A stretch of 64,000 nt of DNA from Mesaphorura yosii (taxonomy: Eukaryota > Arthropoda > Collembola > Poduromorpha > Tullbergiidae): contig WIXG01000117.1 of NCBI GenBank assembly GCA_009869945.1, forward strand, positions 62,001-126,000. The letters run 5' to 3'. Position 1 is the stretch's first letter; the number at the start of each line of letters is the position of its first letter. The notes under the pieces were generated by a model. It saw only the letters and a list, made by a program, of their open reading frames with translations. It made no database searches and was not told the origin of the DNA. The translations under genes were made by a program, and so were the position numbers. This document shows, in pieces, positions 1-9,939 of this stretch.

Positions 1-311
1 CTATTTTTACTCTTGATCTTATTTTGAATTGATTGAAATCAAGAGACGGCTCTATATTGATGAAATCCAAGTTCGGACGTTCATACAAAAAGCAAGATAG
101 ATCCATCGACTGAACTGCCAATATGTTCTGTATTGTATGTTGGTCTCAACACTCGATGAGGATCAAAGCTCCTTTGAAAATTTAATGTCAGGATGTAAGT
201 TGTGATTCTGGCCCAATTCGCGAACTCAATTGGGGGCCAGAGCTCATGATGAGAAGGTTCCGTGTTTGATAGTCGTTTTATTGAGAGTGAGAGGTGTAAA
301 TTTTTGCAACA

Positions 312-3164
312 ATGTATATTCCTCAAAATATTACGTGCGAGGAATTTTACTCAAATCCTGCTCTCAATCTCACTGGATTCGTTCTGGTATGGTCGGTGTC
401 CAAATGCATCGAAGGACAAGATTCAGACAGCTTAGGAGGAAGTTTGATGGGATCGAGTCGAGGAGTGGACGAATTTGTGACAAAAGTTGCGAACGACTAC
501 TTCACCGAGACGAAACAAGCAAGTGTCTTGCCTCACCTGGTAGCATTCTCAAATCTCAACTCCAACTAAAAATCAATTCATATTCAATGTAGGTCATTCT
601 CTTGTATGACGAATCTTGGGAGATCAACTCCGTAATTCAGAAGCTGGAAACGACAACGAGAAAGTCTTTTGTCTTGTATTATCTTCCAACCGATGCTGCG
701 CTATCGCGGCTCATAAAGTCAAGTACGTGAAAGCTGAAAGAAAAAGAAGAGTGCTCAGTTTGCTTGTGTAATTTCCAGAACCGGCGGATCACTTGTCTCA
801 CCGACTTTTACCGAAAGGAAGTGCTTTCGTCCTTTTCGTAAGAGATCAAGATGGGTTTTCCAACGTATTGCGACTGATGAGTGAGTACCCTTGGTGGTCA
901 ATCAGGGCCCGGGTTTTGGTTTTGGTGAAAGAAAAGGCATTGGAGCCGACGAAGGTATAACAAGCACATCTCTTATGCCGAGCACTTTGAAATAAGAATG
1001 AAGGAGCCTGTGATGAACCATCTCCGCAATCTACAGGGCATCTTATCGGCAATGGATCGTGAACGAATCTTCAATGGGGTAGTAGCAACTGAAATATCCG
1101 GAAAGGACAACGCAACTTCGTCTGCAGCTATGGACCAGCAGGCAGCAGCTGAGGCGGCCTTGGACTTGGAAAAGGTGGAGTTGGATCTTTATTTAGCCCG
1201 CACAGGGGCATGAATATTTGTCTATTAAGCTGGTTCGATTGATTTCTAGGTGTCAGCATTGAGTGACAACGCATATCTGCAAATAGCCGGTTAGTCACTT
1301 GCTTAGGCATAAAAATGTGACTCAATGTTATGATATGCGGAATTCCAGTGGTTGACCCGTACCCTGCCCCCGGGCAATCCAAGCATGGGTTTATTGGAAG
1401 ATGGGGTGACGGGAAACTCGAGACGAAACGACCAGTTTTCTTAGAAAAGATCGATAACTTGCGTGGCTACACTCTACGCGTGTGTACCTTTGAATTTCCA
1501 CCACTGGTGATACGAAGAGAGACTTCACCAGGCGTTTATGACTACACGGGCTTGGAAGTGAAGATTCTGTCCGAATTGGCGAAAGCAATAAACTTTACTT
1601 ATGAACTGTATGAACCTCCAGATGGAGACAAATGGGGTATTGATGTAAGTCACATTAAGAAAGGGTTGTAGCGCCATGCTCGAATTTATTGTTGTGTACA
1701 AAGTCTGGCAACGGCTCCTGGAGCGGTCTTATTGGAGAAGTGGCTGACAATCGTGCCCAGATTGGATTTGCAAGTATTTTCCTGCTGGACCAACGTGAAA
1801 CGGTAAATTGCACAATTGCGTTCTTATTAAAATAAGTCGAAGTGTCGCCATATAATTTTTGATGAGTTTAAAGGTGGTGGATGTATCCGACGCCTACGAT
1901 CAAGATGCCGGTTGTTTTGCCGTCCCAAGGCCAGAAGCTCTGCAGCATTGGTTGGGTCTTGTGTTACCATTTTCCTGGCAGGTGTGGGCCTGTTTCATCT
2001 CAATGGCTCTCGTGTCTGGTCCGCTCTTCTCATTTCTCACGAGACCATTGAAAATGGATGCGTCAATTTCCGTGGGACGTGGCATTATGTACGATTTCAT
2101 AAAATACGGCGATGGGTGACTTCCTCAGTATTTAATTCAAATATTTTCTGTAAGGTATGCTTTGGGTTCGATGGTGTCAGTGCAACAGCCGCCAAAGGCC
2201 AAAAGCTCCAGCTTGAGAGGATTCATAATTGCATGGTTAATCTTCTGTTGGATGTCGTGCATCATTTACCGCGTACGCCGATAGATTTTCGTCTGTCAAG
2301 ATTAGAACAAACTTTTGTCTTTCGGTTGTTTTCAGGTGTCCCTAATTGTATCGCTCACTGTGGGACCTGCTGATTATAAAATTGATACAATTTCGCAGCT
2401 GGTCCGTTCTGGCTTAGAATGGGGCGGTTTTGAGGTACAATATAAGAGATAACATAATTCTTGGAAACCCTCAGGAACTGAGGTATTTTCTTCGGCCATT
2501 TCAGGAAGTGCTGAAAACATTCGAAAACAGCTCCGACAAAAATGATGAGAAGCTTTTCGAACGATTTGTTCCATTGACAAACATTCGCGAGGCTTTGGAG
2601 CGAGTTGCAAAGGAGGGCGATTTTGCGGTGCTTGACAGTGGCAAGTTTCTTCGTTATGCAGCAAACGGGATCTATTTTGATGGAGTCACATCGAGCATAC
2701 ACGTTACGAAAGAATGTCCCACAACTTACAACGTTGGATTTGTCACTCCTATCGGGTCGCCATACCTGGACAAGATAAATACAGTTAGTTTCTGTTTAAT
2801 ATGAAGTGCGATGAAATGAGGATGAACTTTTGTCTGTTGCTTCCAGCTGATTCGGAGATTCCAAAATGCCGGATTGATTGAGAAATGGCTTGGAGACGTC
2901 GTTTTTGAAGCTGCAATCAAGAACCCGAATCGAAAGTCGTCTGAAGCGAGGAGTTACGGATTATCGTTGAATAACTTGAAGCTTTGTTTTGTGCTGGTGC
3001 TCTTTGGAAACTTTTTCGGTTTTGTTTCCTTTTGCATAGAGCACTGTGTGAAATCGTACAAGACAAAGAAAGCTCTGCGTGCCAGGAAAGGTAGCAAGAT
3101 AAGCATAAAGAGTGTAGTCAGTTCTCAACCGTCAATTGTTGTTACTGACACCAAAGATGATTAG
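312..3164 (+). CDS. Divergent ionotropic receptor (IR), chemosensory iGluR family
   Basis: Twelve exons can be joined in frame: 312-539, 593-722, 779-954, 1004-1174, 1250-1289, 1349-1644, 1704-1802, 1874-2115, 2155-2272, 2336-2434, 2505-2783 and 2847-3164, giving about 731 residues. The N-terminal third resembles a degenerate amino-terminal domain. The ligand-binding lobe S1 follows (LRGYTLRVCTFEFPPLV, then YTGLEVKILSELAKAINF); an Arg in DQRETVVDVS sits where iGluRs bind the glutamate alpha-carboxylate. M1 is near residues 408-431, a pore and M3 region near 461-510, and the last helix near 672-690. The SYTANLAAF gate motif is replaced by IIYRVSLIVSLT, which is usual for IRs rather than AMPA/NMDA receptors. 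IRs are dendritic ligand-gated cation channels for odour, taste, temperature or humidity. An in-frame stop just before the first ATG supports that start, but no signal peptide is seen, so a 5' exon may be missing. The 955-1003 intron is the least certain. Subfamily is not assigned. Confidence 0.85.
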
Positions 3165-3255
3165 GCAAATGATAGTAGAGACAAAAGGTCCATGATCAAT
3201 CCTTGCGTCTATGTCTGGTGGACACGGCAAAAGTTAATCCCCATTACAGAATAGG

Positions 3256-3261
3256 TTTATT
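3256..3261 (-). terminator. Candidate polyadenylation signal of the CysRS gene
   Basis: AATAAA on the minus strand, about 170 bp past the CysRS stop codon. It lies in the 263 bp gap between the tail-to-tail receptor and CysRS genes, so the two 3' UTRs probably overlap or abut. Motif seen; use inferred. Confidence 0.5.
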
Positions 3262-3427
3262 CTGTACAATTTAATCTAGTAATCTTATAATTAACATTAT
3301 TGGTTGTTTACTTTATCCAGAGACTATGAAGCTTACAAAATATTATAAGGCAAAATGCAAAATTGACTAAATTCTTAATTTCAATTCTTTTGAAATGGAA
3401 AGAATTAAAGATAGCACTTGCGTGTCG

Positions 3428-6109
3428 TTAATGCTCCGAATTTTGTACCACTCCATCTTCTTTAACTGCTTTCAAATAATCATTGTACTTCTTTTCCTGA
3501 GCCTGATACAACTTCTGTAATTTTTTAATTGCCGATTTCGTAAGTGGCGTTCCCTCCGTATCATGAGTTGGCAGACCTTGAGCATCATACTGTGAATATT
3601 TTTCGGATTCTCCGTCTCGTTTAAATAATTCCCAAGGTGGAATCTTCTTCTGTGCATCTTTCTCTTGCTGAAGTTTCAGTAACTCTTCTTTCTTTTTCAT
3701 TTTTTCGGCCTCCTGCTCTTGCTCTTGTCGCTGCCTAAGTTCCTTCTCTTTTCGCATAGTTTCACGCCCAACATATTTCATGACGGTCGATTTTCCTAAT
3801 AAAGATATTTAGCGAGATTGAAACAGAACAAATTGCAAACCTTCAGGGAAGTTGAAGGGTTTGGATATTACCTTCGCGATCCTCGAGTCTTACACCCAAC
3901 TCGGGAAGTTTTTCGTCTCGAAGCAAATCACATTCTTTCAGAATGCTGGACTTGGTGGTAGGATTCTCAATTGTCCGCGCAGTAACTCTAATCTTCTCAC
4001 GAAATTCTGACAATACGTCCAAATAGGGCAGTAGTAAATCTTCCTCATTTGCACTTGCACCTTGGGCTGCACTTGAGCTGGTAAAGCCGAAGGTGTCTTC
4101 ATCTTGAGACGGCACCACACCAAATATTCGGAGGATGCTGGTCACATAGCTAAAAATTCAAAGTCAAGAGTGAAACTTATGTCACTCAATCCAATTTCGT
4201 TCAAGAGGCTCACCATGCGGCAGATTTTAGTAGTGGTCCATTCATTGATATCTGATTCGCCTGCATGTAAATGTTGACTGCTCCAATTAGGTCTTTCAAC
4301 GCAAACATGGCGGTTCTGGTGTCTATATTATCGCAAAGAGCCTCATGCACAGTAACTTTGGCATCTTCAATCGACTTCTGTAAATTCAAATCTTGATCCG
4401 TCCATTTTGGAAACGCTGGACTCGATCGGACAGCTGCTTTCACATTCAGAAAAAATTCCTGCATTGTCTTTTCCATTTGAACTGCGGCTTGCATCCCCGC
4501 TGGGCTGTAAATTACAGAGAAAGATGACGGTGGCTCGACAAAGTTACGTTTACGTTAGCATCTATGAAAGGTTTTCATACCTGTAGTCTAAGGTATCCTT
4601 CCAAGAATGCAATAAGAACGTCAATCTCAGTTGGGCCGAAGTATACTGCTGCAGAGCTTGCTTAATGGTAATGAAGTTCTTTAGAGACTTTGACATTTTG
4701 CAACCCGCAATGGTAAGATGACCAGAATGCAGGAAGTATTTCACCCAATTATCATTTTGGTAGTATGCTTCACTCTGTGCTAATTCGTTATCATGATGTG
4801 GAAATTTTAGGTCCACTCCACCTGTATGAATATCTAATTGCGGTCCAATGATGGCGCTAAACGAAGTGGTTAAATAAATACGAACATTAATAACATTAAT
4901 GTTTTCAAAAAATAGTAACTATAACTTGGAGTGAATGTCTTTGAATGGTTTGACTGGAATTATACCTTGCCATCGCTGAGCACTCTATATGCCAGCCTGG
5001 TCTGCCTTTGCCCCAAGGGGAATCCCACGATGGTTCACCGACGCGGGAAGCCTTCCAAAGAGCGAAGTCAGCTGGATTTCTTTTCTCGCCTTGTTTAGCC
5101 ACTGTCAGTTCGCCTGAATTCCAAAAACAAACAATGTTTAATTCTCTTGTTCTGTACACAAATCGAAAATCCCAAAGCTTACCTTCGCCTTCCTGTAACG
5201 CATTTGCATCTCCAACTGCCTCTGGTACCAATTTCGCGTATGTATGGTTTGGGTGGCTACGATATGCTTGGACATCGAAATACACTGACCCATTAGACTC
5301 GTATCCGAATCCATTTCTAATGATTTGCTCGATGTAATGTACAATTTCTGGCACATACTCGCTCACACGTGTAAGCACATCAGGTTCTTGAATGTTCAAC
5401 GCAGTCATGTCGGCAAAATAGTCAGCTTCCCATCTTTGAGTAAACTTGCTGAAAACTTCATTTTGTATTGTTGTCTTTGCTTCGTCCGCCATGAACTTCC
5501 CGTCTAACCACTCACACAAAACATCCTTCGCTCCGTCGAGTAGCTTCTGTCGGTGCTTCTCGATTTCTTGTGGATTGCTCTTAATATCATTGTCTAATTC
5601 GTTGATCAGCTTTTCCAAACTCGAGTAAATTCTTTCTTTCATAAGCTTCTTGTCAGAATCCGTCACTTTCAACAATTCTGAGGCGTAAACACCCATTGCT
5701 TCTGTGACATCACTGATGAGTTTCTTCAGATCCTGCGTGCTCCCCGTGTACTGAGACAGTAGATACTCTTGTCTCGCGCGTCTAATAATTTTGTCATCAA
5801 TATCTGCACAAAATAACCATTCATTGCGTGATAAAAACACAAACAAAAATAGTATGTTAGTAGCGTAATGATACCTGTAATGTTCATCACGTAGAAAACA
5901 TCGTAGCCAAAATAATTAGTGAACACTCTTCGCAGAATGTCGAAAGAAATATAAGATCTTGCGTGCCCCATATGCGAGCTATCATAAACTGTGGGACCAC
6001 AGCTGTACCAGTTGATTCTTCTACCCGCTTTGTCATTTGGTGTAAACGGCTCCACCGATCGACTTAAACTATTGTGAACTTTCAATCCCGTTCTCGTTGT
6101 GGTGCTCAT
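3428..6109 (-). CDS. CARS1: Cysteine--tRNA ligase, cytoplasmic
   Basis: Class Ia synthetase that activates cysteine with ATP and charges tRNA-Cys in the cytosol. Seven exons on the minus strand (6109-5875, 5803-5183, 5113-4966, 4856-4581, 4504-4214, 4149-3872, 3795-3428) join in frame to 738 residues, close to the roughly 750 of animal cytosolic enzymes. The Rossmann fold starts with [18 protein letters not shown], whose Cys is the first zinc ligand and whose HMGH is the HIGH motif. [28 protein letters not shown] and the KMSKS loop ([11 protein letters not shown]) follow. The CysRS zinc ligands Cys, Cys, His and Glu all appear present. The C-terminal extension is a Lys/Glu/Gln-rich coiled coil ([18 protein letters not shown]) and a conserved tail, as in eukaryotic cytosolic CysRS. 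The long insertion between the HIGH motif and the WHIEC block is also typical of the eukaryotic form. No lesions. Head to head with the peroxidase relic at 7.2 kb, so the intervening 1.1 kb should hold its promoter. Confidence 0.97.
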
Positions 6110-7241
6110 TTTTTAGACAATTATGAGTGAGTGGCGTTGTTTATCCTGGAATCCCGAATCTCAGCAAAGCGTCGCAGTCAATATATCTGAAAGAATCGCA
6201 TACAAAAATTAAATTCCACTCTAAGGAACTGTGAGCTTAATTATAAATGTCTTGCCATGATGGCACACTAACCTAAATAGTTAACAGCTGTTCAAAAGTT
6301 CGGTATCAATCCTTTGATCAATTAAACTTTTGAACGTCGGCTATCAGCTTAAGCTTTGGAAGGCTTCAATCAATTTACTGGTGCTACTGATAGTCAGTAC
6401 TGCTAAGCACTGATCCACTCAATGAAAGTGCTTTAGCACAACTGAACGCTTAACTGCCTAATTGCAACAGGTCTAAATCTGGCACTACTTTGACAAGATT
6501 AACACGTTCAGCTGCTGTCAGTTGCAGTTTCAACCGTATGTGCATACAGATTTTGAATTTGGAGAAAAAACCGCATGAGGCAACAACGAACAACAGTGTC
6601 GAATTTCAGTTTCAATTCACATTTCCCTTTCATTTCATGAGACGCAGTATTCACGTTACTTGGACGTGTCATCATCAGAGAAATTAACGTTAACGAAAAA
6701 TGCCGTGTCCGTGCGTCATGTAATTGCCATAAGCAATTATGGTTAGTGGCAGCGTAGTGGATACCTTCAAATCGTACAGAATGAGACGGCCAACTGCATC
6801 TGCTCAAATCTGAAAAACCGAGCGTCCGTGGCGTTGATGGCATCAGAATCGAAAAATCTTCTCATTCCTCTAAACTCAAGATAAGGATCCACCCATCCGC
6901 GATCCGATAAGGATCCGGTCGGTGACCGCGCCGTCTCCTCGTGAACGCCGGAAGCGATCATGGGAGCAGGTTAAAACGATTTCCACATTTACTCTGTACA
7001 TTTGTGGTGACGTTCCGCACAATGTTGGTTGTACAATTTCGCAATGCTGCCAGTGGCACCGCCTTTTACGTTGTAATCATGGTCTTAAAATTCTAAAAAG
7101 TAAGATGGCCCTTTCTAAAGCATTTGGGTGTGTGACGAAAGCAATTCCAGTCCACGTAGAATTGGTGAACATCTCCAAATCCAAGAACTCCAACTTGTTA
7201 GTCCCAACACTGATCGCTCCTCCTAATTTCACGAAATTGGG
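6110..7241. other. Intergenic region between divergent CysRS and peroxidase relic
   Basis: Non-coding 1.1 kb expected to contain the CysRS promoter and 5' UTR. I see no clear TATA box at a fixed distance. A small near-perfect inverted repeat (TGCTAAGCACT at 6401-6411, its complement with one extra base at 6427-6438) could form a hairpin. Short open frames here match nothing I recognise. Confidence 0.5.
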
Positions 7242-8491
7242 ATGCTCAAGTACGCCATTTCACAAAATCCGCTGCGACTATTTGGATATGGCCGCTTTGC
7301 CCTGGTCCTGATGACTGGTGGCGTATTGTCTGGGGTGGTTTATGAAGCCTGGCACTCAAGATTTGGTTCCTTTGGTCAGTTGATGAATGCTGCTACGTTG
7401 GGCATATATCAATGAATGCTTAATTTACTGTTGCAGGTTTGGTAGCAGAAAGTGCTGCCAAAGTTCGAGGAGCGCAAATTGATTACAGAAAGGCTACAAG
7501 CGTTTAATAGTTCAGCAGTAATTAATTTTCTTCAAGATTTACTTCATTACATTTTTTTGGATTTTAGGTGTATGATGCCATCGAGGAGGTCCTTTATGAT
7601 CTGGACTTTGATGACTAGTCATATGGCCCGATTTTGCGAAGGTCGCCTGTCACGCTGCAGGAAGTTACGATAAGGAAACAAATACTGGAAGTTTAGGCAA
7701 AACAACTATGAGATTTGATCCTGAAGCAAAATATGAGGTAAAGAGCTCGGAATTAGTGGCTCAATACGCGTTGTATTGCAATCATGGTGATTTCTTGTTA
7801 GGTAAATAATGGACTTCAAATTCCTCGTAAGAGAATTGACTTGAAATTGTGAAGAAGCAATTTCCAAAGATGTCGTACAGCGATTATGGACGTTGGCTGC
7901 AGTTTGTGCTATTCAGGAAATGGTGTGCCTCACCAGTTCAGTCAAGATGCTAACGAGTTTCTGCATTTGGTACTGAAAATAGGGAGAGCCAATTATTCCA
8001 TGGAGGCCAGGCCGCAAAGATGGCACCGCGGAAGACTGTCCGCCCGACGGACGACTTCCTGACGGCAGGAATGGAAACCCTTCACATCCTCGTGAAATTT
8101 TCTACAGAATGAGATTTAATGACCAAGAGCTGACGTGCTTGATTGGCTGTCATGCGCTTGGACGTTGTCACAAGGATCGCAGCGGATTTCAAGGGCCTTG
8201 GACTTTCTCCCGATGAGCTTCAGCAATCAAGTCTTCGTGCAGCTGCTGGGAAATAAATGGGCGCCGAAGAAAGGCTGGTCAGAGAACAAGCAACTTGAAG
8301 ACGCTTCCGGGGAGTTGATGATGATGCCATGTGATCTCGCCCTCAAGTGCGACCCTGAATTCAAGAAGTGGGTGAAAATCTACGCGGCAGATGAGAAACG
8401 TTTCGCACCTGCATTTGTTAAATTAATTGAGCTGGGAGTTGAATTTCCAGAAAGTACAAAAACTCACAAGTTCAAACGCAAGCTTACGTAA
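7242..8491 (+). pseudogene. Class I haem peroxidase (ascorbate/cytochrome c peroxidase type), disrupted
   Basis: Five exons: 7242-7374, 7437-7501, 7568-7737, 7802-7922 and 7983-8491. The N-terminus (MLKYAISQNPLRLFGYGRFA) runs into a hydrophobic stretch, a likely mitochondrial leader or membrane anchor. Then come SYGPILR, CHAAGSYDKETNTG and TTMRFDPEA, which are the distal haem block; VNNGLQI; KKQFPKMSYSD with [51 protein letters not shown], carrying the proximal His; GPWTF with the proximal Trp; and the C-terminal ELMMMPCDLALKCDPEF block. These are hallmarks of APX-type class I peroxidases, which reduce H2O2 using ascorbate or cytochrome c. Reading is broken by an in-frame TAG (7616-7618) and four single-base losses (near 7641, 7845, 7885 and 8211). 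The distal Trp before the catalytic His is Cys. Introns have normal GT-AG ends and keep phase. I call it a pseudogene because neighbouring genes read cleanly, though local assembly error is not excluded. Confidence 0.85.
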
Positions 8492-8506
8492 GGAACAAAG
8501 CATGTG

Positions 8507-8512
8507 AATAAA
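8507..8512 (+). terminator. Candidate polyadenylation signal of the peroxidase relic
   Basis: AATAAA begins 16 bp after the relic's stop codon. A second AATAAA lies near 8735. Their presence fits a former transcription unit; whether it is still transcribed cannot be seen. Confidence 0.35.
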
Positions 8513-8747
8513 TTGTGCTGCAAAGTGAGCAGTGAATCTTCAATACCAACGAGAGGTGGTGGCAATGGCTGGCTTTCTGAATCGAACTTACTTGATAAAA
8601 AGAGCAGCATGAGGCATCGTATCAGACATGAAGTGCAAAATTCTCTCACAGTGAACTGAGAAGTGAATTCACTAGTCTAATAGCTTCTGCATTGTACACA
8701 GAGCAGTCTGCTCGCTTACTAACTGGCGAGTCTCGAATAAAAGTGCA

Positions 8748-9062
8748 ATGGTGAGTGGATCATTGGATCATATTGTATTATACGGTTGTACCGTACTGTA
8801 CACAACAAAAGGGTTCTCTTGGAGTTCTTTCTTGCGCTCCGCGGCTAGCTACTCTTGCCTGGCTGCATTATTGCATTGCATTTATCTGACTATTGAATTT
8901 GGTTCTTTCTTTGTGTATATCACGTTTGTGGTGAATGTTTATGCATTCTCCTCAGTTTGGTCCGTTCAGTTCGTGAATGTGCTGGTGGAAGACACAGAAG
9001 AGGACTCGAACGAGACAAGTCCAAGTCGAATTGAATCAGGCAGTTCATTTCACAAATTCTGA
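8748..9062 (+). other. Unassigned 104-residue open frame with hydrophobic core
   Basis: ATG-initiated frame. Residues of about 25-70 are hydrophobic enough for one or two membrane helices (CLAALLHCIYLTIEFGSFF), followed by an acidic, serine-rich tail (VEDTEEDSNETSPSR). I recognise no family. It could be a small membrane protein, but the sequence right after the ATG (ATG|GTGAGT) is also a strong splice-donor match. The stretch may instead be the start of a leader intron of Rap2, whose coding begins 0.9 kb downstream. Confidence 0.2.
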
Positions 9063-9939
9063 ATTATGAACGCAAGATCAGGAGAGGAGGCCGTTATCAC
9101 CGATTGCTATTATTAATGTAGGTTTTTTACATTTGTAGCGACTAAATAGTACGAGCTACTTTCTAAGTACGTTGTGAATTGAGCCAAGACACAGACATCG
9201 ATAATTGGTCTAGCAATTGCGAATCAGAAAGTGATGGTTCTGAGAACTGGAAACGACTGCAATTTGCAATAGATATTCGCTCAGTACTAAGTGCTTATCC
9301 TTTCACAAGTGAGTTTAAGTGACCGCCAGTTTGGAATTTAATTCTGACATAATAAATCTATAAACCAGGTGAGAAGAATATGTTTCAGTTTCTGCGTTCG
9401 TCGTCTTCGGCATTCGCCAATTAGATATCGCTGTGAAGATTATTCACACCAATAATCTGATTGTAGACTGTAGTTGCATTTCTTACTTGCATTTCGAATC
9501 TTATTCTAAATGGCATGTTTCATGATTTCGATTTCCGGAATGCTGCGTGCTACGTCTTCGCCCGCAACTGAGAGAAATCAAGCACACGTTAATTTTGTCT
9601 GATTCATTATTTATTTCAGGTATACACTGGACGTCAACAAGCTAGCGTATTTGGACGGCAGCAATTTGAATAATGACGATATCCGCAATAACGTTCTAGG
9701 AATTACGAGTTTATGATTCGTTTATCAACGATCAAGTGTCATCAGCACAAAACAACGTTATTGGCCGTGAGAGTGAGATAACAAGAACAATGAGCCTATT
9801 AAATTGAAGCCAAGTCATCTGTTGTTCGGCGTAATACTTTGTCCTCCAATGACCAATTAAAAGTTTCTTACTGATTAAGTGGGCAATACTCGACGGTCAT
9901 TTCACGCACACGTTTCCGAAGCAGCATTATCCGTTCAAG
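9063..9939. other. Upstream region of Rap2
   Basis: About 0.9 kb with no convincing coding frame. It should hold the promoter and 5' UTR of Rap2. No specific element can be supported. Confidence 0.4.

Noticed and set aside
1-311. Possible upstream exon of the ionotropic receptor
   Set aside because: Short frames on both strands show no receptor similarity, and an in-frame stop precedes the first Met; a 5' exon outside the window remains possible.
955-1003. Apparent frameshift in the ionotropic receptor
   Set aside because: A 49 bp intron from GTATAA to GAATGAAG restores the frame with matching phase, so no lesion is needed, although the acceptor is weak.
5114-5182. Extra 23 codons inside CysRS that read open through the region
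   Set aside because: GTAAGC and ATTCAG ends and comparison with the family show a 69 bp intron that happens to be open and a multiple of three.
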